Of a DNA stretch of 64,000 nucleotides, positions 7,117-16,330 are shown in pieces. The DNA comes from CAZGSN01 sp964371655 (lineage in GTDB: Bacteria; Desulfobacterota; Binatia; HRBIN30). Position 1 is the first letter of the stretch, and every line of letters starts with the position of its first letter. The notes beneath the pieces were generated by a model that did not search any database, had not been told where the DNA came from, and was given only the letters and a program-made list of their open reading frames with translations. The translations under genes were made by a program, and so were the position numbers. Location of the stretch: the NCBI GenBank assembly GCA_964371655.1, contig CAYJOD010000003.1, positions 1 through 64,000 on the forward strand, written 5' to 3'.

Positions 7117-7937
7117 GAGTGATGCTCTCCGCTAAATGGCTCGATCACTCCGTTTGAGATGAGAAGATCGAAATGACTTGCAATATCTGCGGCTGGACGG
7201 CCAACGATCCGCACTCCCATCTCCATATTGCGATCCAGAGCGTAGGAGGTGAGATTTGCGGATGTTACGAGCGCATCGTTACGGTCTGCAACCAGCACTT
7301 TCGCGTGAAGCTTCAAGTGGTGATCACCGGAGGGCAGACGCCACGTTAGGACGTTCGGAAGCGCCACGCCGGAAGGCCAGTTGGAAACGAGGATGCTGCG
7401 ATTGTCGCGCCCATCCGGCCTTACTCGCTCATCGATTATGATCGCTACAGCGACGCCGCGTCTTACCGCATCAGCAAGGGATGCGATAACTTCTTCGATG
7501 ATACCTTCACCGTCGTCGCGAGCGGCGATCCAGTACCCGACCACAAGAAGGTCCCCGCTGGCTCCGCGTATTATCTCCCGAACCACCTCTCTCGTTGCCC
7601 GCAAGAACGACCCATCGACCTTCGGCCCTGTCCAAACGACTTGAGTCGCTGGTGCCTGTCGACGAACTTTTGCGACAGCTGCCACGCTCGTCCTCAGCAC
7701 CACGGCAACGGCTTCCGCTGTAAGGTTTGTCTCAGCAAGGGCCCATGCCTCCTGCAGGGACCGAAGACAGCTCTCGATCGCCGTATTTCCTTCCGCCACG
7801 GAGGCTCTTGCGGCGGCCGTGGACTCGCGACTCAGCCGGCCGCATTCGAGTGCGTTGCATGTGTTTTCCAAGCCCGACGCGTCGGAGAGCGCCAGAGCGA
7901 CATCTGCTAGTCGAGCGAAACCGTTCCTAGCGGCCAC
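7113..7937 (-). CDS. drmC: DrmC, phospholipase D-like protein of DISARM
   Basis: A 274-aa product. A single HKD-type motif is visible near residue 210: HLKLHAKVLVADRNDALVTS, followed by ANLTSYALDRNMEMGV. The spacing H-x-K-x4-D and the downstream S-x-N are those of the PLD superfamily. The first 100 residues are helical without a clear domain. Single-HKD proteins normally dimerise to build the active site. Its place between a DUF1998 gene (12 bp upstream) and the DrmE-like gene (4-bp overlap downstream) matches DISARM DrmC, which is reported to be dispensable in some settings. Confidence 0.85.
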   Translation of the reverse strand: MAARNGFARLADVALALSDASGLENTCNALECGRLSRESTAAARASVAEGNTAIESCLRSLQEAWALAETNLTAEAVAVVLRTSVAAVAKVRRQAPATQVVWTGPKVDGSFLRATREVVREIIRGASGDLLVVGYWIAARDDGEGIIEEVIASLADAVRRGVAVAIIIDERVRPDGRDNRSILVSNWPSGVALPNVLTWRLPSGDHHLKLHAKVLVADRNDALVTSANLTSYALDRNMEMGVRIVGRPAADIASHFDLLISNGVIEPFSGEHHS

Positions 7938-7949
7938 GCCTGCGTCCTC

Positions 7950-9794
7950 TCAGTCCGATACCTTGGCGAAGAATGCTAACCCTGCGGTTGCCATTGTTGG
8001 CACGAGAACATTGCGATCTAAGAACCGGTTGAAGGTCTCGCATGATGTTTCAGAGGCGAGGATGCACGCGTGACAGGCTGCGGCGTTAATCGTCGCATGC
8101 ACGTCTGGTTGGTGATCCGCGCAAAGCGGGTCCGATGAACAACGGGTCGCCGAACGCAAGGCGCCCTTGAATAATTCGGGGAAGCGTTGCGAGCTCCCAA
8201 GATCGACAAGCCCGCCGAGACTTCCTTCCGAATCTGGACTGGCCGTGTACAGGAGGACGCCGGCCATCCGCCGTTGAGGATCGGTGCTGCTATAGATTCT
8301 CTCGCGCACGGAGCTTGCAGAATAACCACAGTCCAGTGAGAGCTGACGAATCAGAGTGTGGGCCAACGAGTGCAGAAGCACATAGCGAGCCCCGGGAAAC
8401 GGCGATGGCTTGCTGCCGCGCTCGGTCTCCCATTGCCGGAACTTTTCCGCCATTGCACGTGCCCGGGCCTGGACCTCAGATTTCTGTTCCCACTTCGCCA
8501 AGCTGTCTTCGTCGAGCTCGATGAAGATCCCCTCTCCACGCACCTCCACGGCCGGCAGCCAATCGGGCCGGTTGCGGTAGATTGGGGCGGTCTCAACATG
8601 TAGTGAATCGTCCGTCCCTACACCCGCCGCGTCGATACGCGTGAATCCAACGAGGGCCCGCACTTCCAGTAGTTTGCGGGCAAGGACCACGCGAGCAACA
8701 AGCCGTTCAAAGCCTTCCGGTACTTCACCTGGCTGAAGGAAGAGTTCGGATTTATCGTTCGTTGAAGAGGTTGAATCACGAAATGCCAGCCATTCAGGCC
8801 AACGAAGGTCGATCTCATCAGTTTGGATCTCGCCTCGTTCCTTTAGGATCGCGGTCCAAACATCCTCGACCGGGAATGCTTCGAGTGGCGGAAACATCCC
8901 CATTTCGACTAGGGTCTTGAGCTTGTCTGGAGCATCGAGTTTCTCGATTTGTTTCGGATTACATGCGTTGAGAGCCATTCCGAGCGGGGTTGCAGCTTCC
9001 TTCACAGCGAGCGCGCTGCGGACGATCGGAAACCAAGTATTCGTCGCCCCACGTTGCATAGCTCGGACGTGCGTTGCATGTCGGCAGGCCGCGCTGTCCC
9101 GCGCATCTACTCCCAGCCACGGTTGACGCCGCGTACACTCCCCAAGAGCATCGTCACGACGCTCGCCGAACGCATCGCTCGCTGACCGCCGAGTCTTTTT
9201 CGATTTCTCTTCTGCATCTTGGTTCTTGTCACTCGCCGTCCGTTCGCACTCGCACTCAACCCACAAATCCGCGATGGTCCCGGTCCTGCCCACTGAGTAC
9301 AACTGCATCCGCATTCGGCAAGTTGTCGCGCCGCGATGAACGTACTCCCTCCACGGAAAGTCATCGATGTGACCCGCCGGGCACGCGACGATGAACGGAG
9401 CGGGAAGAGTCGTGGCTCTGTATTTGCCGCGTCCCTTGCACCCAGGAGCCTTACAGACAATCTCCCGCCACTTCGAATCGTACTCGGTAAAGCGCTCGCC
9501 CACGACCGACAACGTTCGACAGACGGGGCATACTTGATACCGTGGGAATAGATAAGTGGGGACTGTGCCTCGCTTGTTGAAGAAGCTCCCCTCGCTCGGC
9601 TTTGCAGGAAAGAATCTGCTCACACGCAAGGCGCGCTGCAGGCGAGGCTCGTGAATCGCGAGATCTTCATCGGTTGGCCAGCGATCAATTCCTGCCACAA
9701 TTACGGAGAGTGTTTGGAGGTCCACTATTGCCCCAGGGCCGAATGTCGTGATGACCTGGCTTGGGCGCACATCACCAATCGCTCGCGTCGTCAT
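7950..9794 (-). CDS. drmB: DrmB, DUF1998 protein of DISARM
   Basis: A 614-aa product. The N-terminus has SQVITTFGPGAIVDL and then a Cys cluster (CPVCRTL, VCKAPGCKGRG) that probably binds zinc. The C-terminal DUF1998 domain starts near residue 480 with LLHSLAHTLIRQLSLDCGYS, continues with ERIYSS and SPDSEGSLGGLVDLG, and ends with a second Cys set (CSSDPLC, CHACILASETSCETF). These are hallmark DrmB features. DrmA and DrmB form the core complex of DISARM. The start codon overlaps the drmA stop by 4 bp, indicating translational coupling. Confidence 0.92.
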   Translation of the reverse strand: MTTRAIGDVRPSQVITTFGPGAIVDLQTLSVIVAGIDRWPTDEDLAIHEPRLQRALRVSRFFPAKPSEGSFFNKRGTVPTYLFPRYQVCPVCRTLSVVGERFTEYDSKWREIVCKAPGCKGRGKYRATTLPAPFIVACPAGHIDDFPWREYVHRGATTCRMRMQLYSVGRTGTIADLWVECECERTASDKNQDAEEKSKKTRRSASDAFGERRDDALGECTRRQPWLGVDARDSAACRHATHVRAMQRGATNTWFPIVRSALAVKEAATPLGMALNACNPKQIEKLDAPDKLKTLVEMGMFPPLEAFPVEDVWTAILKERGEIQTDEIDLRWPEWLAFRDSTSSTNDKSELFLQPGEVPEGFERLVARVVLARKLLEVRALVGFTRIDAAGVGTDDSLHVETAPIYRNRPDWLPAVEVRGEGIFIELDEDSLAKWEQKSEVQARARAMAEKFRQWETERGSKPSPFPGARYVLLHSLAHTLIRQLSLDCGYSASSVRERIYSSTDPQRRMAGVLLYTASPDSEGSLGGLVDLGSSQRFPELFKGALRSATRCSSDPLCADHQPDVHATINAAACHACILASETSCETFNRFLDRNVLVPTMATAGLAFFAKVSD

Positions 9795-12700
9795 GCGCCG
9801 TCTCCTTCCTCAAGGAAGAAGGCCGCAGTTGGCTCTACTTCTCGTAGGGATCCAGGCGTCGACCATTCGCCTTCGTTCTCCGTTCCCGCCGTTCGCAGCA
9901 ACACCCGACTATTGTTCGGAGGAAGTAGGGAGTCGTCTAGCCACGAGTAGCGGAGCAGCCCATCTGCAAGATGCGCCCAGTCGTCTCGGTGCGATAAGAG
10001 ACGAGTGCGAACGAGGCTAGCGTTTTCCTTTCCAACGAGTAGAGCCGCACGTTGGCAGATATCCTCAACGATGTCTGTGGTCACGGTGCTTGTGGGATCA
10101 AAGTTTTGGGCGTCCGACTCCTCGGCCATCCGATCTCCGAGCAGACGGATCAGTGCAGCGAAGACACCGCGGAGACCTCGATCGAGTGCGCGAGATGAAA
10201 ACGGTGTCACGCTAATCGCCTCGACATAACGGTAGAGCGCTGCGTGATACGACTCAAATCGCTCGTAGTGCGAGAGGTCGCGGGCTCCCATCCAGTTGTA
10301 CATCGCGATGACAAGGCCGGGGTGTTTGCGTCCCACTCGGCTAGAAGCTTGGATGTACTCGGCCGTTGTCTTCGGTTGGCCGGTCACCACCATCAAGCCG
10401 AGACGATCAATGTCGACGCCGACGGAGATCATGTTAGTCGCAAGCAGGACGTCAACAGGCCAGTCTGCCTTGTCGCGAGGAAACGGGTTGTCCAGCCTCT
10501 TCAGGAGCGCTGGGATTCTCCAAGAGTCGATCCGGCTCGTAAGTTCTTCTGGATCGACGATGCTTCGTCGTGGAAGGCCACGCTGCAGAGCCAGGTACTT
10601 GAGTCGCACCAGCTTCACGTCATCTTCTACGAGGCGTTTCGCTCCGCCCAGAGCACGCAAGCTATTGAAATATCCAACCAAGGTTCCATACGGATCTGCG
10701 GCACCTGCGTCGGTTTGTAACTCCGACTCTGCAGTAGCCAAAAGACTCGCGTAGACGCGGACGAGGAGCGTCTTTGTACTCGAGCCTGGAGCATTCACGC
10801 CCACGTAGAGACGGCCCGCAGTGTCATCCTTTCCAGTATCGATCTCCATCTCTCGTGCGAAGAACGAATCGCGTGCTGTCAAACCGGAGGGAGGAAAGAT
10901 CGCTAGCTTCCGACCCCCATAGAGCTGATGGGTCTGCTGCGCGGCTCGGCGAATCGTAGCGGTGGATGCGATCACCTTTGAGGGAATGCGCGTGTCGCCC
11001 CGTCCCACCAAGCTTGACGCATATTCGACGGCCGTCTCGTACAGACCAACCATGGTTCCGAGGGGGCCGGAAATGAGATGCAGCTCATCTTGAATGATTA
11101 GCTCCGGCGGGAGAAGCCGAGGAACAGGAGTTGCGTCTCGCAGCTTGCGGCTGCCGACTGAGTTCCCGTGCGCCTCCGAGATATGCCCATACGTCGGGCT
11201 AAAGCGATCTCGCAAACCGAACAGCGCACGTGTCACGCCCTTAAATGGAATCCGTGCAAACTTGTCGACGGTCGCGACGAGAAGCGACGGACATGTTCGG
11301 TAGATCTCGTCGTCGACAACGACGACGGGCAGTCCCAAATTGTTCGAGCGCTTCGCGTTGAAGTCGCAGCTATCGTTGCAGCACCAAATTACCGTTCGCT
11401 GCCTGGTCGTGTCGGGCACATACGTATTCTTCTCGGGAATACCCTTCTCACTCACGAGGGTAGTGCCACAGCGCGGGCATGAGACGAGCTGAACGGGGCT
11501 ACCTTCCCGGGGCTTCTTGCCATCTGCGATTTCCTCAAGTGCTTTCTGCGAATCGGCGAACGTATTTGGCGTTGTGCCCCGACCGACCCACACCCCGATA
11601 CGAAATGGCTCTTCTCCCCACCTTTCGGGATCATTCCGGCGGGCGACTTCGCACGCGCAGATTAGGGCGGCCGCGCGCTGGAACTGCTGGACAGTCAGAA
11701 GCCGGAGCGTGTAACGCATTATGATGCTCACGCCCGCTCCAGCGTGCATCCCATAGCGATCACCCCGCAGGCGACGAAGAGCGAGCGTGAAGGCCGACAG
11801 ACCCAGATAGGCCTCTGTCTTGCCACCGCCCGTCGGGAACCACAAGAGATCTATCAGTCGACGGTCTCGGCTTGCCTCATCCGCGATGCCGCAAAGGTTC
11901 AGCAAAATAAACCCCATCTGGAATGGCCGCCACGTGCGGTTCTCAGGCTTGTCGAAATCCGCCGCCGCCCCCTCGACGTTCCCCCGATTCCGATTCGTCG
12001 AGGCCCAGAGGGAGTGAATTCGCTGATCGGACATCATTAGGTTCGCAAAACGGAAAGCAGCGAGCACATGGGCGTCCTGCTCCAGCAGCTTGAGGCCAGC
12101 ACGCATTCGGACTGCACACTCTTTACAACGATCGATGTTCACCTTGGCAGCATCACGAAGCTGTGCGTCCCCTTGAATGTCGACTGCGAGGCTCGCCTTC
12201 TCGACGTTCGCAATCCATCCCTCATAAGCTGCCACCATTGGCTCGATGAGCAGCACGACATGGTCGGGACTTGCCGCTTCGCCAAGCGTCTTCATGTCAA
12301 GGATAGCCCCGCCAGTCTCTTCGCCCGGAGCGATCAGCAGGGGCACTTCGTGCTTGGGCATGAACTCCGTGAAAACGGCAGTGGTTCTCCGACCACCTTC
12401 GGTTGGTGCGTCCCAGTTGGCTGCTACCCCGTGGCCGGTGGCGAACTCGCGAGCGTGTCGATACAGAAGCGCTTGCGTCGCCGCCTCACCATCATCGTCG
12501 GCGGGCAGTGAATCGGCTCGAAAATCCTTTGCAACAAACACAGCGGATCGCTGCGCAGTCGTGACGACGAGCCGTGGTTGGTAGATCCAACGTTCGTCCT
12601 TGCTCCGATCCCCAACTACACCTTTGGTACGTCGGTTCACGAGAAACAGGCTGATTGCATGGTATCCGGAGAAGTTGTGAACCACGCCTTCCAGCGCGAT

Positions 12701-13216
12701 CTCCGGATCGTCGACGCCGGAAATTACAACTCCCGCCGGGTTTGGCGCAGTTGGCGACAACACGATACGGGCAAGGCTCCCGACTACCCCAACTCGAATT
12801 CCGTCTACGGTGGCATCACGCTGATAGCGTCGCCAAACAACACCCTCGGCCTCATCCTTCTCACGGCGATAGTCACCCCACGAGATTGTTGCGCGCAGGT
12901 TCTGGGCTTCAGCGTCAATAAGGAAAGAGAGCCCGAAGGATGACGGATTGAAGGCAATGATAAGAGGGGGCGATGTTTCTTCCGCGCCGTCCTCCCCGTC
13001 TCCTCCGCCCATCGCGAGCGTATCGTTCTCCGCTGGATCGATCGCTGCCGCTGTGTCATCGTCCGCCGACCGAGCAGGAGCAAGCCGGCCCACGATATAG
13101 CGGCTCGTGGGGTACTCGCGGATGATTTCATCCACCGTACTCGGACCCATGAGTTCACAACGCAACGTTTCGACTAGTCGATCCCGCGCTTCCCGTGACT
13201 TGTTGGTTGAACCCAT
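9791..13216 (-). CDS. drmA: DrmA, SF2 helicase of DISARM
   Basis: A 1141-aa product with a two-lobed SF2 helicase core in the second half. Visible are Walker A LLWFPTGGGKTEAY near residue 460, a DExH-type motif II IIQDELHLISG near 709, motif III ASTATIRRA, and motifs V-VI ATNMISVGVDIDRLGL and YIQASSRVGRKHPG near 960. Between the first motifs is a zinc-ribbon-like stretch (CPRCGTTL, CCNDSC). The first 400 residues have no recognisable catalytic motif. DrmA is the motor of DISARM and works with DrmB to sense and block phage DNA. Gene order and the 4-bp overlap with drmB support the assignment. Confidence 0.92.
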   Translation of the reverse strand: MGSTNKSREARDRLVETLRCELMGPSTVDEIIREYPTSRYIVGRLAPARSADDDTAAAIDPAENDTLAMGGGDGEDGAEETSPPLIIAFNPSSFGLSFLIDAEAQNLRATISWGDYRREKDEAEGVVWRRYQRDATVDGIRVGVVGSLARIVLSPTAPNPAGVVISGVDDPEIALEGVVHNFSGYHAISLFLVNRRTKGVVGDRSKDERWIYQPRLVVTTAQRSAVFVAKDFRADSLPADDDGEAATQALLYRHAREFATGHGVAANWDAPTEGGRRTTAVFTEFMPKHEVPLLIAPGEETGGAILDMKTLGEAASPDHVVLLIEPMVAAYEGWIANVEKASLAVDIQGDAQLRDAAKVNIDRCKECAVRMRAGLKLLEQDAHVLAAFRFANLMMSDQRIHSLWASTNRNRGNVEGAAADFDKPENRTWRPFQMGFILLNLCGIADEASRDRRLIDLLWFPTGGGKTEAYLGLSAFTLALRRLRGDRYGMHAGAGVSIIMRYTLRLLTVQQFQRAAALICACEVARRNDPERWGEEPFRIGVWVGRGTTPNTFADSQKALEEIADGKKPREGSPVQLVSCPRCGTTLVSEKGIPEKNTYVPDTTRQRTVIWCCNDSCDFNAKRSNNLGLPVVVVDDEIYRTCPSLLVATVDKFARIPFKGVTRALFGLRDRFSPTYGHISEAHGNSVGSRKLRDATPVPRLLPPELIIQDELHLISGPLGTMVGLYETAVEYASSLVGRGDTRIPSKVIASTATIRRAAQQTHQLYGGRKLAIFPPSGLTARDSFFAREMEIDTGKDDTAGRLYVGVNAPGSSTKTLLVRVYASLLATAESELQTDAGAADPYGTLVGYFNSLRALGGAKRLVEDDVKLVRLKYLALQRGLPRRSIVDPEELTSRIDSWRIPALLKRLDNPFPRDKADWPVDVLLATNMISVGVDIDRLGLMVVTGQPKTTAEYIQASSRVGRKHPGLVIAMYNWMGARDLSHYERFESYHAALYRYVEAISVTPFSSRALDRGLRGVFAALIRLLGDRMAEESDAQNFDPTSTVTTDIVEDICQRAALLVGKENASLVRTRLLSHRDDWAHLADGLLRYSWLDDSLLPPNNSRVLLRTAGTENEGEWSTPGSLREVEPTAAFFLEEGDGA

Positions 13217-13234
13217 AGGCTCTTGGCCCCCCTC

Positions 13235-14485
13235 TCAAACTTGAGCGTCAACGATCTCGCGCCTCAGGGCTCCAGGACCACGCCCAGAGCCGGGGTGATC
13301 TCCATGCTCTGCTCGGAGCCTCAGATACTTGTGATCGACTGACGCAACGCGCTCAGGCGGCGGACAATCGAGTCGCCGCTCGGGTAACATCCGAAGATCC
13401 TTTCGAACGCGCTCACCTAGAAACTGTTTGCGCACCTCCAGCCCTATCAGCTCTCCGATCGCCGAAGGGACCGCATTCCCGACTTGGCGATGGGCTGAAC
13501 GGTATGCCCCAACGATTCTGTAGCCTTCGGGGAACGTCTGAAGGCGGCACATCTCCTCGATCGACAGCAGACGGCTCTTCCAATGGAACGGCCCAGTTGC
13601 GGGCCCGGGCACCGCCTGGATCGTCCATGATGGCTGGCATTTGGCAAGCTTCAGCAGGAAGGACCAGAAACGAGTCCTCCACCCAAAGAGCGGCTCGCCC
13701 CCTTTCGCGGCGTTTCGCGGCGTGTGCCAGAGGTAATTCTGGCCCTCCGGTATCGACGGCAGAAGCCCTGCCCAGCGTCCGCTCGCGTCAAGTTCGTCGG
13801 GCCACATGTTGCCGTCGAGATCGCCTATCGCATCCCATGCCGTTAAATATGGCTGCTTGTTCGTTCCCGCTCCATGCGACGACTCGGGAGGTTTGATCTG
13901 ACGGCCGTCGATACTCGCGATCACGAACACGCGCTCCCGAATTTGGGGAACCCCATAATCAGCTGCGTTAAGCGTGATTGTCTGTGGGTCGTACGACGTC
14001 CGGCATTTCCTATTGATTTCCAAAAGTCCAGTCTTGAGCAGACGTAGCCCCTCGTCCTTGCCGTTGAACGCGAGCCCGCGCACATTTTCCAGCAGCACAA
14101 CCTGCGGAAGCGCTGCTTCCACCACATCCAGGTAGGCGTCCAGCGTACGCGCTCTCCGATCTCGCAGTCGCGGCGCGTCTCCGGTGCTCCAGTACATCGA
14201 TTTCGAGAAAGGCTGACATGGTGGTCCCCCAGCTAACATCGTCAACTCTCGTTGCTTCAAGCCCGCCTGCTCTAGAAGCTGGCCTGGGTCGAGAGCGTGC
14301 ACGTCTCCCGGTTCTGAACGACGCCAATGGGGACGGTTTAGCTTGAGCGTTTGTCTTGAGTCCTCATCGATCTCGACGCACAACGCCGGCTCAAAGCCGG
14401 CGCTCTCAAGCCCGAGGTCAAGACCGCCAGCACCCGTGAAGAGGGACAGCACCGTCCTTACGTTCCCACCACGCCCCATCTTCAT
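13235..14485 (-). CDS. drmMII: DrmMII, cytosine-C5 DNA methyltransferase of DISARM
   Basis: A 416-aa product with the canonical 5mC methyltransferase motifs in order: motif I SLFTGAGGLDLGLE (SAM binding), motif IV GGPPCQPFSKS with the catalytic Cys near residue 88, motif VI LLENVRGL, motif VIII VPQIRERVF, a target-recognition region, then CRLQTFPEGY and QVGNAVP (motifs IX-X). A C-terminal basic tail of about 60 residues follows. It is the first gene of the minus-strand operon, 18 bp before drmA. In class 2 DISARM this enzyme marks host DNA, and the target sequence cannot be read from here. A Vsr-type nuclease lies at the other end of the locus. Confidence 0.93.
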   Translation of the reverse strand: MKMGRGGNVRTVLSLFTGAGGLDLGLESAGFEPALCVEIDEDSRQTLKLNRPHWRRSEPGDVHALDPGQLLEQAGLKQRELTMLAGGPPCQPFSKSMYWSTGDAPRLRDRRARTLDAYLDVVEAALPQVVLLENVRGLAFNGKDEGLRLLKTGLLEINRKCRTSYDPQTITLNAADYGVPQIRERVFVIASIDGRQIKPPESSHGAGTNKQPYLTAWDAIGDLDGNMWPDELDASGRWAGLLPSIPEGQNYLWHTPRNAAKGGEPLFGWRTRFWSFLLKLAKCQPSWTIQAVPGPATGPFHWKSRLLSIEEMCRLQTFPEGYRIVGAYRSAHRQVGNAVPSAIGELIGLEVRKQFLGERVRKDLRMLPERRLDCPPPERVASVDHKYLRLRAEHGDHPGSGRGPGALRREIVDAQV

Positions 14486-14889
14486 GTCTGCTACGACCTT
14501 CTAATTCGCACGTCTAATTCCCCCGCTTACTGCAGCTCCGTTGCTTGATATCATGACGAGTCGCGGCGCGTAATGGAGACCACGCACGAAAGTCTCGGTC
14601 GCGACCAGCAACGCAATCAGGTAGAGCGCCTTCCTGCCTAACCGAATTGTCTGTCCAACCAAACCGGCCTCTCCCGATTTCATCCACCTTGTGCTTTCGT
14701 ATGCCGCAAGAGGTTGAACGAAGTGGACACCGTCGTACCAGCTCTTGCCGATTTGCACCGGAGGTGGAGAGTGCATCGCCTCCCGAATCCCTTTGGCGGT
14801 GTTTCGTTGATTACTTCCCCCTTTGAACCCTCTTCGAACCTCCCGTTAATTCCCGATCTGTGCTTTTCTCTTGGCTGGAGGTCAGGCCA
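14486..14889. other. Intergenic region upstream of DISARM
   Basis: About 400 bp between the divergent drmMII and excisionase-like genes. It should hold both promoters, but I see no clear -35/-10 pair. The only structure I can point to is the 26-bp repeat copy at 14695. A 91-codon frame on the minus strand looks unlike a protein and was not called. Confidence 0.5.
14695..14720 (+). repeat. Right copy of the imperfect 26-bp direct repeat
   Basis: TTTCGTATGCCGCAAG onward matches 3454-3479 with three mismatches, same orientation, 11.2 kb apart. The similarity decays on both sides. It may be a duplicated leader or a degraded recombination site. Confidence 0.5.
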
Positions 14890-15300
14890 GTGAACACTGT
14901 GCCAAAGTTCGCGGAATTGCTTCGAAGGCTTCAGGCTGCACGAATCGCCGAAGCGGATGTCTTCGGAGAGCTAGCAATGGCCATCACTAAGACTGGCTCT
15001 CACGTGTTCCCCATTGACGGAATCGACGGAGTGTCGTCGAGCGAGACCGAACCGTTCTATCTTTCCGTGCGCGAGGTCGCCGCGCGCATTCCCTACGCCG
15101 AGCAGACGATTCGCAACATGATGAGTTGCGGGGAGCTGCGCGAGGGTGAACACTACTTCAAGCGCCGCGGTCGTGTGATGTTCTCATGGCCCGCGATGCG
15201 GGCCTGGGTCGAGCAGCAAACGACGCGAGAAGACGAGGCAGGAGACGCCGCTACCGTACTGCCTCTGGTGAGGAATCAGCGCTATGGGCGTTCGGAGTAA
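14890..15300 (+). CDS. Excisionase-like HTH DNA-binding protein
   Basis: About 136 aa from a GTG at 14890 following a GGAGG-like element; an ATG at 14860 is the alternative. Residues about 55-115 read FYLSVREVAARIPYAEQTIR, then MMSCGELREGEHYFKRRGRV and MRAWVEQQ. This is the winged-helix pattern of excisionase/MerR-like phage HTH_17 proteins. It overlaps the start of the downstream integrase gene by 17 bp, the usual arrangement for a recombination directionality factor with its integrase. The role is inferred from motif and context. Confidence 0.75.
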   Translation: MNTVPKFAELLRRLQAARIAEADVFGELAMAITKTGSHVFPIDGIDGVSSSETEPFYLSVREVAARIPYAEQTIRNMMSCGELREGEHYFKRRGRVMFSWPAMRAWVEQQTTREDEAGDAATVLPLVRNQRYGRSE

Positions 15301-15871
15301 ATCCGGAAAGCTGTTCCTCGACTTCCGCTGGCGCGGGATCCGGTGCCGCGAGTTCACCATCTTGGCGGACACTCCGGAGAATCGTCGCCGTGCGGAAGCA
15401 TTCCTCAAGATTGTGCAAGGGCAGATTACGCTCGGCACGTTCGACTATCGCACCCACTTCCCTCACGGAGCTCGACTCCAGGAATTCTACCGTCAGCCCG
15501 AGACCGCAGCCCCGAAGAAACTGCTGATCGCCGATTACCTCGACGCTTGGCAAAAGCGCCGGTCGCCGTTCTTACCAGGCGGCAGAGTCGCCGAGGGCGC
15601 CGACCTGCACCCATCGACGTGGGTGCACGAAGAGTCGGTGATTCGTGTCCATCTGAAAAAGGCGTTCGGCACGTTACATCTCGACGAACTCACCGCGAGC
15701 ACGTGCAAAGATTTCCGGAAGGCACTGCAGGACAAGAAGCTATCCGGGAAGACGGCGGGCAACATCCTCGGTGTATTGCGCTCCCCTTCGCGAGCTTCGG
15801 GGAGCAGGCAAGGTAGCCGCCGACGGGCTGTGCGATTACCAGAATCGTTTGTTCGCGAACGCCTGTCCTGA
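15284..15871 (+). pseudogene. int: Tyrosine integrase, truncated after the core-binding domain
   Basis: The N-terminus (MGVRSKSGKLFLDFRWRGIR) is a DUF3596-type Arm DNA-binding domain. It is followed by a SAM-like core-binding segment (HEESVIRVHLKKAFGTLHLD to KTAGNILGVLR). Family similarity stops near base 15780, at a GC hairpin. The remaining 30 codons are unrelated and no catalytic R-H-R-Y residues follow. A full integrase would need roughly 200 more residues. The gene lies between the excisionase-like gene and the tmRNA 3' end, so it was probably the island's own integrase before truncation. Confidence 0.8.
15780..15805. terminator. GC-rich hairpin at the integrase breakpoint
   Basis: GCTCCCC (15780-15786) pairs with GGGGAGC (15799-15805) around a 12-base loop. 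No clear T-run follows on either strand. It lies just beyond the 3' end of the minus-strand GIY-YIG gene, so a terminator role for that gene is possible. Confidence 0.35.
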
Positions 15872-16084
15872 ACCTGTCTTGAGGTAGAGCTCGAAATCGA
15901 CCGCGCGCCGGTCATCTTCGAAACACAGATACATCATCAACTGCCAAGGCCCAAACTTGGATGTGTGCGGCGAGCGGCCGTCGTTGTGGGCTCGTAACCG
16001 CTTGCCGAGGTCCGACGTCAGCCCAACGTAGCGTTGCTCGGGATGCACGATGCTCCGCAACAGGTACACGTACTTCACGGCCAT
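15836..16084 (-). CDS. GIY-YIG nuclease superfamily protein
   Basis: An 82-aa product, MAVKYVYLLRSIVHPEQRYV and then GLTSDLGKRLRAHNDGRSPH. It has the YVYLL...RYVG version of the GIY-YIG motif, the Arg of the second motif, and ends SGQAFANKRFW. This is the whole length of the small single-domain UvrC/YhbQ-like group. A longer in-frame extension upstream was rejected because it looks unlike protein. Such genes are frequent on mobile elements; substrate and role are unknown. Confidence 0.85.
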   Translation of the reverse strand: MAVKYVYLLRSIVHPEQRYVGLTSDLGKRLRAHNDGRSPHTSKFGPWQLMMYLCFEDDRRAVDFELYLKTGSGQAFANKRFW

Positions 16085-16330
16085 CTGTTGCAGCGAGGAA
16101 CGTACCAAGTTGGCTCGACCAATTGCGCCGGTCATTCCTCTGTAAGCGGCGGTGTGATCGTCCTCATTGCGAGCACATCGGCGTGAAGGAATTGGGCTCC
16201 GTCTTGCACGTTGTTGGGCTTGCCACTCGTAGCTCAAGGAGCGGCCTTGCTATGGGGTGGAAACCGCCACCCTACGCTAAAGCTTCGGGTGGCACCCTTC
16301 GCCCGCGTCGCTGACGCTTCTTGAGCGAAG

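Noticed and set aside
13235..14485. Ordinary type II restriction-modification methyltransferase with the Vsr
   Set aside because: No cognate restriction gene is present, and the operon continues into the DISARM helicase and DUF1998 genes.
3949..14485. Class 1 DISARM or BREX
   Set aside because: No SNF2-type drmD or adenine methyltransferase for class 1, and no pglZ, brxC or Lon-like genes for BREX.
14501..14776. 91-codon minus-strand frame upstream of drmMII
   Set aside because: No ribosome site, no recognisable motif, and it contains the flanking 26-bp repeat.
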